Source: Henckelia pumila (taxonomy: Eukaryota; Streptophyta; Magnoliopsida; Lamiales; Gesneriaceae). From it: 64,000 bases of DNA. Below, one piece after another: positions 43,723 to 56,206 of this stretch. The position numbers and the translations under genes are program-made. Within the stretch, counting starts at the first letter, position 1. The number at the start of each line of letters is the position of its first letter. The notes below the pieces were generated by a model that saw only the letters and a list, made by a program, of their open reading frames with translations, was not told the DNA's origin and did not search any database. Location of the stretch: NCBI RefSeq assembly GCF_033568475.1, contig NC_133123.1, forward strand, positions 3,472,001 to 3,536,000. The letters run 5' to 3'.

Positions 43723-44179
43723 ATGAAAAGCCCCTGCAGGGAATACATACATCTTAAAAATGTGACAACATGAAAACAGAACATCAAGAATTGGAACCCA
43801 AGATTAAGACTAGCGCAGTAAAAAATAAATTCTAGCTTCAATCAGATAACAATAGTAAACCACAAATAAACAAGAAAAGCTCTGGAATACAACATTACAT
43901 TTTGCATAGTGTATATATATATATGCCAGTAACCCACAAATGCAGAGATTACAAGTTAATTAAGGAGACAGGAATGATAATTGAGTAGGAAATCAACGAG
44001 AAACTGGTGAAGAGTTTTGTCAATTTAGGATCACGTCACACATCGATTTGCGATATAAATTCCACCAACCAACAAAAATCATGTTCGGGGAACAAATTTA
44101 AATCTAGAAACGTGGAAAAATATACATACCTCTGGCAGATGAATATAATGCTTACTCCACAGTGAATCTGATACAAGAA

Positions 44180-44459
44180 CCTGCGAAAACTGACATTAAA
44201 AAAAGAGTAATTCAAAGAAATCTAAGGTTGAGATTCAGATTTTTTGTGATCATCGATATGTTTCAGAACTCGAAATGGAGAAATGAGTTTGGTTTCCAGA
44301 TCAAGTCGTTGCGGAAAAAGCGGGAACGCTTCAGGGTGATAAGAATGCGACACGTGGATACAATTTATTTTTATAAATCCAATAATATGATTTGCATAGT
44401 TTATTTAATTTAATTTATTAAAATGTATCACACTCATTAATACTTTAATGAATACGTCT
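44180..44459. other. Upstream flank of CDP-DAG synthase
   Basis: Probable 5' leader exon around 44132-44200 and promoter. No other gene is seen. Confidence 0.4.
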
Positions 44460-44665
44460 CTTGTGATGAGTTGTGAGAAGATCTCACGAATTTTATTTGT
44501 GAAATGAGTATTTATAATAAAATATAATATTTTTTAATATAAAAGTAACATTTTTTTATTAGTGATCCAAATAAAAGATTAGTGCAACACTTTTTTATTA
44601 GTGATTCAAATAAAAAATTAGTGTCACGAAATTGATCCGTAAAACCGTCTCACAATAATTTTTCG
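44460..44665. repeat. GTGAGACGGTCTCAC-type MITE, diverged
   Basis: TTGTGAGAAGATCTCACGAA near the left and TCCGTAAAACCGTCTCACAA at the right form imperfect inverted termini. Between them lie the usual AGTAACATTTTTTTATTAGTG and ATCCAAATAA blocks. Related copy: 54511-54660; faint relatives near 51690-51860 and 52540-52680. Confidence 0.65.
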
Positions 44666-45002
44666 GTCAAGTTCAAGCAAGGCTATTAACCTAATATCGA
44701 ATGACACATATTTTGTCATATCAATCTCTTTTCTTTTTTCTTTTGTCTACTGACATTAATATATATTATGTTGCGTATTTGTACTATTATGATTTTATTT
44801 TATTTTTTATCCATATCATGATTTTTTTTTAATTCATTTTTGTTTAATAAATTTTGTACTTGTATTATAAAATAAGAAGATTTGTAAAAAAACAAAAAAA
44901 AATTAAATCAAAGTTTAGAAAGGAAAAAAAAAACTAACCAACTAACTAACTAAGAGCATTATTGATATACTAAAACAGGCTCACCAAAATTTAGTTGTTA
45001 TT

Positions 45003-45530
45003 AGGGATGTAAATGAGACGAACAGTTCAAGAACAGTTTGGGTCTCGGTTCGTTAAAAGCTCGTTTGAGCTCGTTTAATGAGGCTCTTTAAGGCAAACGA
45101 ACCAAACTTGAGCTTTACAATATTCGGCTCGTTAGCTCGTGAACATGCTCGTTAACAGGCTCGTTAACAAGCTCGTAAGTCATCTCTTAGACGAAAAAAT
45201 AATAGTATTGATATTTAATTTATAAATTTACACTTTACTTATGAAAAATATTGAAAAATTTATAAAAATTAATTTATTAGAATAAAATTACAAATTTTAA
45301 TAATAATATTATATTTTTTCAAATATATAATTTAGTTTTTAATTAATTTAATGAATATTTAAATTTATATTTTAAATATATATTAAGCTCGTTTAGGCTC
45401 GATAAAAGCTCGGATAAGCTCGTGAGCCATGAATATATTCGTTAAATAAGCTCGGGCTCAGCTCGTTTAGAAATGAACCGAGTTTGAACATTCAAAAGTT
45501 CGGCTCGGCTCAGCTCGTTTATAGAATAGA
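45003..45530. mobile_element. Second copy of the hAT-like GAGCTCG MITE (inverted)
   Basis: The reverse complement of 20718-21249: it begins TAGGGATGTAAATGAGACG, carries the same GCTCGTTAACA..GCTCGTAAGTCATC block and the same AT-rich centre (AATAGTATTGATATTTAATT), and ends CAGCTCGTTTATA. The distal terminus is incomplete and no target duplication could be matched. Confidence 0.78.
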
Positions 45531-46261
45531 CATGTGTTGAAATATTGATAATTGGATTGATATGCAATTCGATATTATACTAGCATTAACATAGCATTTT
45601 ATTAATCGGAGTTGACCCAACGATAACTGTTATTTTGTTAAAGTCGTTTTCAGATTCCAAAATTGCATATATAGTACAATTGATCTAAATGTTATTGGTT
45701 GTTTAATTATTTGTAAATAAATTTATTATTAGTTAAAAAAATTACATATCACTCGCACACCTTACCTGCGATAAATCACTACAATATTATAAGTAATTAA
45801 AAATAAACTATATCAATTATTTTTTATATTTTGATCAAGCACGTTTGATTAGTTTATAAAATATCTCAATTTATGTGATGTATATATGCTTGTCTCATGT
45901 ATATAACTGAAAAGATCAGAAAGTCAGGGAACAAAATAATATTGGAAAGTGAAGCTTCGAGATCGAAAGTTTTTCGACAAAAACAACTCTATTAAGTAAT
46001 CAATTTCAAAAACATCTTTTAATTATTGTCTGATTTTTTTGTTGATTTTTGAATTGACAGAACACAGTCCACAATTATTTAATGTAACAGCAAGTTGACT
46101 TTTCCGGTTAAAATAGCTAAAAATTTTAAATAATAAATTTAATAAAATCTTAAAAATTTTAATATCTAAATTATTTTTTCGAAATGAATAATTAAAATAT
46201 GATTGATATATTGAAGTATTGTTTGATGTGTGATTAGAAGTCGACTTACAAATTACAATGA
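45531..46261. other. AT-rich spacer
   Basis: No gene or element is supported. Confidence 0.4.
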
Positions 46262-46500
46262 ACATACACGTAGGCCTGACATACCGTACCGAAATATCGG
46301 AATTTTGGCATACCGTACCGAAATTTTTTCGATATACAGACATTTTTTCGGTATATCGAATTTTTTCCGGTTCTATACGATATCAATATGGATTTTTTTC
46401 GTACCAATTAAAGTTTTGGAATTTTACTATCGGTATCGGTATGAATTTTTTTCATACAAATATTTGTAGTAAGATATACCGAAAAACCACCCTTAATACA
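46262..46500. repeat. CATACCGTACCGAAAT-type interspersed repeat
   Basis: Many alternating CGGTAT/ATACCG words (for example CATACCGTACCGAAAT twice near the left, ATCGGTATCGGTATGAA and ATACCGAAAAACCACCC at the right). Short open frames cross it but consist of repeat-driven Y/R/F runs. Probably a nonautonomous DNA transposon remnant. Confidence 0.5.
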
Positions 46501-48046
46501 CGTGCACATCAAACATCGCACGCATACACCTATTTATCAATTATGTACTATTCATAATACATATCCATGATTCTACACGATATACAATATGTGAACCAAA
46601 CGTACGTGCATTAGTGGTTAACACGAAAAATTGATTTTTCGATAAATTTAGAAAGTGTTTGTAGTATTTAAAAAATAATTGTATGTTTCTTGAAGAAATT
46701 TGTTAAGTAACAATTTGTGATAATTTATTTAGAAGTACTACCAAACACCATATTTCATTTCAAGCCTATAGAAAAATGTGTTGATTAAATGAAGAGCTTG
46801 AATAATTAAAGAACCTTTTTTCCAAATGTAGGTATAGTTGTATGATTATGTTGTATGGACATGTAACAGTGGGGCTTACTTTTTTTCAAGCCTGCACACC
46901 TATTATTGGTAGACATGCAAGAATTTAGCCACTTTTCTTATCATTTCTTCTTTTTTCTCTGTATAATTAGTCGTACAACTACATTTTTCGTGACACAAAG
47001 CTAGTTCTTTTCCTCAAACACGCTACTATTTATATATAGAGTGAATTTTGGGTTCTTTGGGATAATATTATTTTCATTTTTTGGTTATTAGAGAAATAGG
47101 TTTTTTCGTTTTTCTTGAAATATTAAGAAACAATTTGCCATCTTTGATTTAAAAATAAAAATTAGTTGGGTCCGTAAAATGTATTATAACATTTTCAACT
47201 AAATCAGAATAATAAAAATTTCATATACCAATTAAATGGAAATATTTATGTTAATTAATTAACATAAATAAGTAACTATATGTATAAGAAAACATGAGAA
47301 CGAAAAGATAATAGATATATATGGCTTATTAATTTGTCTCGTTCACAATTAAATATTTATTAGGTAACATAATTTTATTAATATTGCTCGAAAACACGTT
47401 AAAAATCATTTTTGGTATAAATAATATTCTTTGTGATATTACTCTTCATATATATGTTTAGTGTTTTAATCTATTTATTTTTCTTTCGTATAGTAATAGA
47501 AAATATTAAGTTTTTTTTCTTTAGTTATTTCGTTATAAGTATCTAAATATTTTGTTTTGACACATTATTTTATAGTAATAATGTATATTATGTAAATATC
47601 AATAATTTGTTGTGTAATTAATTTATTTAATTAGATATAATTAAAGACCCTCATTTTAAACGAGTAAATATTCGTAAAATTTTAGTGTTGCTTCATCTAG
47701 TTTCCCCTCAAATTATATAAATATTATTCCTTTTGGCAATAACCTTCTACAAAATGAATTTTTTAAAATGATATTCATCTGCTAAATAAACACGTTGGGA
47801 AGGCCTGAAATTCAAATGCCCCGAACAAAAAGTTTGATGTTTCGTTAAGTTATTAATCGGGTTGAGATTATAAATTTCTTCTTCTTTTTGTTTTTTTGTT
47901 TTTTGGGCTTTTCCCGACTTAACAAGTGACTAAGAACACACAAATTAAAACGGAACAAAAAAGGGTCGATAAAGGAACACAAATTAACTAGCTGAACATG
48001 CAGAATCAAGTCCCCACATAATACACGTACATGTCGACTCGGCTAG
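46501..48046. other. AT-rich spacer; 3' flank of the IAA methyltransferase
   Basis: No gene supported. The last 100-200 bp are presumably the 3' UTR of the minus-strand methyltransferase gene. Confidence 0.4.
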
Positions 48047-50335
48047 CTAAGCTAAAGAAAGGGATGCCACTATATGAAAGAACTGAAGCTGGTCAAGCAG
48101 CTCATTTGCATGGCTCGTGGCTCGGCTCGCAACTCGAGAGAAGAGCTGGTCGCTTAGCATATCTCCGATGTGGGCATCGACAAGGACCCCGCTGACGCTC
48201 CGGCAGCTGGTGGCTAGGGCACGGCCGATCTCCGCCGCATCGTTGGGGTGGTTCACCACCAGTGGGCTCCCACCTTTAAAAACTTCCAGCTTGTTGATGT
48301 TGAAAGAGCCATCGGCTTCCACCACCTCCTTGAAATCCTCTAGGCTTGGCGCGTACACCGGGATATTGAACTTGTCGCGTTTTTCACTACTAATTAGACC
48401 CTATTATAAAATTACAAATTAGATATTTAGACGTTATTGTCTGTGAAATTCAATTAATGTTTGGTAAAATTTGAGACGTGTGACGTCATATCATGCATGT
48501 ATATATAATATTTGAGAGTGTAAAATAATTCTATATATATGATAAGGTATAAAGCAAAATGATGACTATGATTCATGTTGGAGCATTGTACCGAGTCATT
48601 TTGTTATGGATAACAATATAGGCCAAACTTTTGGTACCGAAACGACAGACTCCAATAATAGCACAGTGACAATGGGCGACATGCATGATTTATGACACAT
48701 ATTTCTCCAAAACTAATTAATTTGGTACTCATGATTCTAATTAATTAATAATTCTAATGTTAATTAATTAATGAAGAGATATATGGATATATACCTCTTG
48801 AACAAGATCATCCCAAGCATCCTGAAAATGGGAGCCGAAGAGAAGGCCGGCGCCGCCCTGATCGGTCGGATCGGGGCAAGTCCGGCCCAAACAAGCCAAG
48901 AACATGGCCCCGCCCCTCTTCATCTCTCTGGATCTCGACCCCAAGAAGGCTGCTAAGTCAGCCTGGAATTGTTTCTTGTATGCAAGCGCAGTGCTCTCAT
49001 TTGCACCGTGGATGAATATTTTGCCTTTGTTGTACGCCGTTGATCTCTTGTCCAAAACCACATCTGGTACCTGCAATATAATTATTAATTACATCAAGTA
49101 TTATATATTAATTCTTCAGCACATAATTATTTGCATGTAATTTGTGGGCGGACTTAACATTAATTTAGTTCGAGGTATAATATACATATTCCATATGTTT
49201 CATGCAAATATAATTTAACTATTAACATAGGTAACTGCGACGACTTTTGCTTAATAGTACTGCAGTATAACTTGCAAAGGACGTTAAAAAATTATGTATT
49301 ATAACCATGAGTTTGCAATTTAAAGCCATGCATCATGCATGCAATTTAATTAATTAGAATAATAATTAAATGAGTTTCAATATATTTTAAATTGTAAAAA
49401 CAAATTAAGCCCGCAAAAAGAAACATACAAATTTGGAATATTGAAAAGTCCAAAAAGCTTTATCTTGTACATGGCCATTTGTCCAACCAACTTTTGACAT
49501 TTATCAAAAGGTTAGGAACTTTAATTTCCCATTGAAGATCAGATTGAATGAATTCAGAAACTTATGAAAGAATAATTTATATTGTATTAATAGAAGTTCC
49601 TTAATATATATCATGTATTTTTAAAATTCAAAAATATATATACGTATATGTTTCCACATTATGATATATACCTGAGACAGCCAGTGCAGAGAAAAGGCTG
49701 AATAGAAAACATCAACAGATTTGGCGGGGAAGAGCCGGCGGTAAAAGGAGCCGGGAACTCCGGCAGCGAAGTAGGAGCGGCGGCAGCTGTCGGAGGCGAG
49801 GCACTCCTCCATGCTGACACCGCCGTAGGGCGGGAGGAGTTGGAAGAGTGTGTTGAAGTCATTGGAAGGGAGATCGGAGAAAAAAGCCGAGAACTCCGGC
49901 AGCCCTTCCCCCGCCTCCTCGTATCGTTTATTCATATGCTTCATGATAGCATCCACCATGTATATCGTGTTGCTTCCGCAAGAACACCCAAGGTCCGCCA
50001 CCACAAAGGAGGAATCCGGCGAGCTCAGCCGCACGCCGTCGAGGGTCTCCCTTAGTAGGTGGAGCATGGATCGAGCATGTTGCCCCTGTAATTAAGATAC
50101 ACGTACATACAAATTAAACAACATTAACAATATTTCCCGATCATTCATTTACGTACAAAACCTTAAAATCACCAAACAAATAAAAACAATATTATTAATT
50201 ATCACGGAAATTAATAAACCAAACCTGAGCCTGAGAATTATTAACGTAGCTAGCTTCACCTTTGCCTCCTTTCATGCTCAACATTTTCTCAAGCTTCATG
50301 TTAGAAACTACGACGTTATCTCTCTTGGAAGCCAT
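48047..50335 (-). CDS. IAMT1: Indole-3-acetate O-methyltransferase (SABATH family)
   Basis: A cytosolic SAM-dependent enzyme that methylates the carboxyl group of the auxin IAA to give inactive, mobile MeIAA. 384 aa, four phase-0 exons on the minus strand: 50225-50335, 49672-50085, 48795-49070, 48047-48400. SABATH marks: MKLEKMLSMKGGKGEASYVN and NSQAQGQHARSM at the start (substrate/SAM-binding region), ADLGCSCGSNT (motif I), FFSDLPSNDFNTLF, PGSFYRRLFPAKSVD, SAFSLHWLSQVP, GGAMFLACLGR and DPTDQGGAGLLFG. The N-terminus VVVSNMKLEKMLSMKGGKG and the GRTxxDPTDQGGAGLLF and ILxxLQFFHIVASLS-like ending fit IAMT1 better than salicylate or jasmonate methyltransferases. A TATA box lies about 150 bp upstream. 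Confidence 0.93.
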
Positions 50336-50480
50336 GTTCGAATATGTGATCACGTACAAATATGATGTATATATATATATATAAAATGTATAAATTTATT
50401 TTATATATAGATCATAGATGTACTGAAAGATTTGACTGTGAAATCTAATGGGGGAATAAAAATGGCTCTGCATAGAGTGC

Positions 50481-50488
50481 TATATATA
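50481..50488 (-). promoter_or_regulatory. TATA box of the IAA methyltransferase gene
   Basis: CTATATATAGC on the minus strand, about 146-153 bp upstream of the start codon at 50335. A good match to plant TATA consensus at a suitable distance. Confidence 0.55.
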
Positions 50489-52862
50489 GGAGAGGAGGGG
50501 ATCAGATCATCGCACTTATCTTTTATATTTTGTGTATAAATAATATATGTAATTATTTTGATTCAAGTTCGGAAAATAATGTTTCATGTTTTCATAGTTT
50601 TTATATATACATGAATTTAAAGGACATGATATTAATACATATATATAACTAAATTAAATCGTAAAATATGGTAATTAAACTTATTAATCGTAAAATTAAA
50701 AGTTGATGGCATAATAATAAAGTGAAAAGGAGATGATATGGGCTTCACATGGAATTGAAGAAAGCAGGCCCAAGATTGACGCCGGATTTCCTTGTTTGAA
50801 TCTCTACGTCGTTTGAATTCTGAATTTATTTTAAGTTTTTTTAACAATTTTTACGGCAGTAATCATCCAACTTACTGATTAGTGAAAAAGAAAATTAAAC
50901 TGATTCTATATATGTTTTGGTGGATTATAAATGATTTATCGTTCAAAGGAGGTAAAAATTGGACCCGTAAAATTTGGCCGGAAGACCAGTGAAATGGAAA
51001 TAATTAGAGCCACCAGAATTATTTCAACTTGAAGCTGATCCCGATTTATAGTGAATGCCTAAATGAAGATTTCCTGCATAAATTTCCCTAACTTCCTCAA
51101 AAAAGAAGTGTAAGTAAAAATAATTTAAATCTGTGTTTTTTTTTAAATTAGATTAGATATGCCGAAATATTATATTTTATAATTAAATAAATATCAAGTT
51201 ACTCTAAAACTTGAAATATAATTTTAAAAAATAAGCTGATTTATCACTACTTGTGGGGGCTTTTTAAGGACAAAGAAAAGCAAATATATTGTGGGCCCGA
51301 ACTTTATGTGGATCGGGGCCTAAGCATACTAATTAACTACCAACGGTAAACCAATTTCTTCGTGTTTATGTCATGATTAAGAGATTAATTTATGAGAGAA
51401 CTTTAATCCAACAGTCCGAATCTTGGTCTTAATTATAATATATAATAGTGGAAAGGGTAATAATCAATAAATAGCTTTTACTTGAACACTGCTTGACTCG
51501 ATCGATGAGATCATAAATCAAAAAATTTGAATCAAACATAAGATGAATGATGCTAATTAAAACGAGAGATTAAATAAATTATAGATCCAAAATACAACTT
51601 AACAATATAGATCGAAGATCTCTAACTCCTATGGTATTAAAATACTTCTCGAAAAACTAATGAGCAATAGTTTTAGCATCAAATTTCTATGTGAACTATC
51701 TCACGGGTTACTTTATCAGATGGATATCATATTCGATCCGATCAATGAATATTATTTTTTATATAAAGAATATTAGTTTTTGTTCTAAATATAAATTGAG
51801 TCGACTCATTTCACATACAAATATCCATGAAACTTTCTAATATGAAATATACTTTCGTTTTAGATGCAATCAACTGCTTTGATCCTTTTGCGTAATCGCT
51901 TAATTAGTGGGATATGATGAAGGAAATTTTGAGGAGACCCTAAGAGTAGCCTTTGGTACAATTAATGAAATATCATTAGGGCAATTAATTAATTATATGT
52001 TCTTCTAAATTAAAGAGTAATCAATCCCAGAAATCAAGAATCTTCAACTAACTCATACGAAACCAATGGACTAGAAAATTTTAATTATCCTAAAAAAAAT
52101 TGTAATTTTTTTCGAATTGACAGCATTTAGAATTCAGCAGACACTTCAGAGAAAAGAACTCTACAAAATTTGACCAAATTAATATTATTGTCCTTGTAAT
52201 TTTGTCCACTGTCGGGGTGAAAGATGGATGGATAAGGACCAGTGAAAACATCTTTGTAAAATATATAAACAAAATATACAGATTTTTTTCTCCGTCTTTT
52301 TATTTATTTATCTCTCCTTTTTTTTTTTTTTTAAATATGGACGGAATTCAAAAGGAAACTTTGGTCAAAACACGACAATTATTTCTAAGTTAGCTATCAT
52401 TGTGCTCAAAGTTTGTCTTCGTTTCTTTTTCTTTTGGTTTAGGAGGGAAGTGGGGTCAATTAGAATTTAAATAATTAGTACCCTTCGAGAATCAAATAAT
52501 AATAATAATTACTATTTGTGATAATTACTATTATTTTTTATCTATGAAATTGATCTTCAATTTAACTCGACTCATAAAAAAATTTATTTTTTTATTACAA
52601 ATATGAATCAAATCAACCTGCCGTCGTATATAAATATTGACATCATCTCATATGAAACTTACTATTCCAAAAATCATTTATATGCAAATGTTATCATTTA
52701 TCAATCAAGAAATGGTATATATTCAAGCCCTAAATTTTAACAATAACTATTAGTTTTTTTTCTCACCAAGTAATTAATAACGTGTGATTCTCAATTTCTC
52801 TATATAAAAGCACATAATAATTTAATAAAGTTTTTTTAAAAAAAATAGCTATATATATATAT
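50489..52862. other. AT-rich spacer
   Basis: No gene supported. Faint relatives of the GTGAGAC MITE occur around 51690-51860 and 52540-52680. Short AT microsatellites are present. Confidence 0.4.
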
Positions 52863-53065
52863 ATACACTATATATAAAGTAAGAGCACTTTAGTGATCTA
52901 GTATGCTCACTTTTTTTTTTATTTTTTTTTAAAAAAAAACCTTCATAAAATTATCAAATTGCGAAAAAATCGAATACTCGAAAAAAATATAATTAAATTA
53001 TATACACAAAAAACATAATATTTTTATATAGCTATACACACACAATACATGCACGGTGCGGCTAG
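52863..53065 (+). mobile_element. Diverged short Helitron-like element
   Basis: The left edge ACTATATATAAAGTAAGAGCA resembles the Helitron 5' end at 7634 (ACTATCTTATTAAAGAAGAGCA). The right edge is GCACGGTGCGGCTAG followed by T, with CACACA just upstream, resembling the CTAG|T terminus. The hairpin is weak. Confidence 0.5.
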
Positions 53066-53274
53066 TATGTATTATTCTTGAATTAAAAGCTTAAACCACC
53101 AATTGGACAAAAAAAATGCAGCAACCCAGCACTTTACGATTACGTTTTACAAGTAGCATTAACGTCCCCATTGAATCAAAAATAAATTCAAGATTCATTC
53201 ATGTATTTTTTAGGGTCTTGTTCGTATGATTAATAATTAATTACCTACATGCTCCGACTAATCAATTCCCAATT

Positions 53275-53296
53275 GAGAGAGAGAGAGAGAGAGAGA
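53275..53296. repeat. (GA)n microsatellite
   Basis: Eleven GA dinucleotides in AT-rich intergenic DNA. Confidence 0.95.
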
Positions 53297-54510
53297 TTTT
53301 TAAAAAAAAACAAATATTAATAACTTTTTAAGCACTTTGTTTTCTAACGAATAAAATTTTGAAATCCAATTTTTATGTAATTGTAATCTAATGATAATTC
53401 CTAAGTTAGCAATAATAGTTCATAAGATGATGTTGATTAAACAAGAGGGGGAGTTGATATATACACTCCATTTCATGTGTAAAATATGTGTTCAATTTAT
53501 TCACAAGTGGAATCCAAATAACACAAAATGGGTTGTAAATATCAACTCTCAAACAAGAGATAGCATCCAATATATATATGTAGGTTATGTAAGGAACACA
53601 TTTCCACTTATTATTGATGTATTTTAAGCTTGGTTGTGCGTTTAACAGGCAAAACACAGACATGTCGATTAAATGAGGCACAATAAAATTCAACCTCAAC
53701 GACTTATTGAACTAATTCACTGATTACTATAAAATACATCTAGGTCTCCTAGACCCCATGTTATGCCGCAACTTCAAATTTTTTTCTGTACGTGTCCGAA
53801 AATTTGGTCTTCTATTTTGTCTATTTTTTAAAAAATATATATATGTATATATATAAACAAACCAGTCAATATATATATATATATAAACAAGTATAATTAG
53901 GCTTTGATTGAGCTAACCGGATCCCGAGGCGATTAGAAGTATCAGAACATGGTGTTGAAGTATTTATATACGGTTTAACGATTAAATCTATGCTACATCG
54001 AATAAAATTAATGCTTATTTGTACATAAAATAAAATACAGGAAAGTAAAGCACAATGAATTTAGCAAGCTACGACTTACAATACAAGTAAAATCGATAAT
54101 ACTGTTGTTTCCCTATTTTTACCCGACACAGTAATTAGAGAACCCGGTTCGTTGTTTTCGAAAAGTGGGGCAAACTTTCATTGGAGCGACTGAACAAGAA
54201 AAGCATAGTGATAATAGGAACAGCCACTCACTCTACTCTGGATAATATGAATCAATGAATGGCCTATATTACAGAAGTTGAGTCCAAAACAGAGAGGTGC
54301 ATGGAAATCGTGCTTTCATTATTATTTTATATATATATGTGTGTATATATAGATAAAGATGATGATGCATGAATGTGAATTGGTGATGTGAAGGGAGGCC
54401 ATATGTATGCATCATTACTGTTTATTTGTACCACAAGTTACAGCTTGCACCACTTCAAAATGGGAGTGAAAGTAATATGGTCCTGAGTATTATTAACCTG
54501 AGTAACACTT
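53297..54510. other. Spacer without a recognised gene
   Basis: AT microsatellites at about 53836-53885 and 54325-54350. No coding supported. Confidence 0.4.
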
Positions 54511-54660
54511 TTGTGAGATTGTTTCATACGTGAGACGGGTTAATCTTACCCATATTTATAATAATAAGTAATACTTTTGGCTTAAAAAGTAGTACTTTTT
54601 AATGAGTGACCCAAATAGGAGATCAGTCTCACATAATTAACCCGTGAGACCGTCTCATGG
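54511..54660. mobile_element. GTGAGACGGTCTCAC-type MITE
   Basis: About 150 bp. The left terminus TTGTGAGATTGTTTCA then GTGAGACGGGTTAAT pairs with the right terminus ATTAACCCGTGAGACCGTCTCA. The interior has AGTAATACTTTTGGCTTAA and ACTTTTTAATGAGTGACCCA, typical of this abundant plant MITE. Second copy at 44460-44665. Confidence 0.75.
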
Positions 54661-56206
54661 GAGTGTTTGTTTATTAACATATATGTGGAATTCAAGTATG
54701 CATTTCCCGTGTGGAAAAATCAGAAATATATCATTTTCTTTATCAAAATACAACGAATTTGTGAGTAGAATTTAAATCACAGTCAATAATATCACTTTGC
54801 ATGATCGTAATAAATTCAAATTCTATAGTCAATTATATTTTAGGTAACACATTTCAAATGTGGTAAATACCTAAAACTTGAAGGACGAAGTGGAAATCGA
54901 ACTAACAATCGCTCGATACATTTTAAAATATAGGTTCAAATCATTTTTCTTATGGAGTTGATTCTATAAAACTCAAAGAAAGCATGTACCAATGATCCCA
55001 TCTCTACGAAAACAATCATTCTGAGGCATCACGGCCCGTGAAAAGCATAATCAACATCTCTTCTTTAAGCCCAAGTCCAAAAGTTGCTTTTTGTCACTCA
55101 CACAAGACGCAACAACCCGAAGAAGACCAGGCTACTACGCAAGTGGACGTCGCTTTTTTTCACTTTACATTGTGAAATTTAAATCGAGTCAAGTTGGTAT
55201 AAAAAGATCAATACAATTGAATTGATGGGAAAACGAAGTATAAAAGGTTTACTCGTCCCATGTACATCCGGCAATCATGTAATTCAGGTGATGAGCACCA
55301 AAAACAGGGTGTGCTGAAAATTGAAATGATACATAACTACAATTAGTGCTACCATATTGTACACAAAACTGAATTTTAAGTTATCCTCTGCTTCAATGTG
55401 ATGGGGTCACTGCATTCACAAGCTACCTGTTACATACAATAGATCGTCACTTTCAAAGTTAATTCATAGGTGTTGAATATTGAAACCTAAAGTTAGATCA
55501 AATGTTTGTGATTGCCGATGAAAAATGGATAAATGGGTGTCTGCATGAAAATAATCTACAAGAATAGCAAATATCTGTTGAGCAAATTGATATTAATACA
55601 CTAAGTACCTTATTAAACGAGCATGAACAGGCTGTGGCGGTATAATTTATCGACTAATACTATAACTTGCCATATTTAACAAGAAATATCCCGGAATAGC
55701 CCTTTAGCTTCGTCATAAATCCATCTGCCAAATCAAAGAGACATGTATCAATGCAAGATAGAGTCATAAACCATGTGTACTAAAAAAGAAAACCCGCAAA
55801 AGGAAAAATGGGGTCAAAATATTTTGCAGACTCAGTAACACGAGATCTCTCACAACTTAAAACGACTCAAGGCATCTAATAATCAAAGTAGCAAATGACA
55901 ATAAAGACTAGTTGGGTTTGTCATGGTCCTACATCATTCCCTTGGGGAAAAAATGGAAGTTTTCAGCCAGTCTCCTTGATCATAAGATAATGATCTGTGA
56001 AAACATTGAATGAACAGGATGCTAGCACAAATGTCTCAAAATTATCAGCTCCGTATAAGCAAATGCTGAGGGGTAAATTTCAAAGATTGTCAAGGATGTG
56101 ATTGCATAGGTCTTATATCATGATAGTCTGCACTAGATGTCCATAGTTAAAGAACAAATGAATCACAACTCATTTGTAGCAGCTATCTTCAAGCAGAGAT
56201 CACAAT
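54661..56206. other. 3' flank of the PHD-finger gene
   Basis: No coding recognised. The stretch 55240-56206 is less AT-rich and probably includes the 3' UTR of the minus-strand PHD gene. Confidence 0.4.

Noticed and set aside
46230-46557. Overlapping open frames rich in Y, R and F
   Set aside because: They come from alternating CGGTAT/ATACCG words of an interspersed repeat.
48117-48422. Open frame opposite the methyltransferase last exon
   Set aside because: A shadow of the GC-rich minus-strand exon, with no family similarity.
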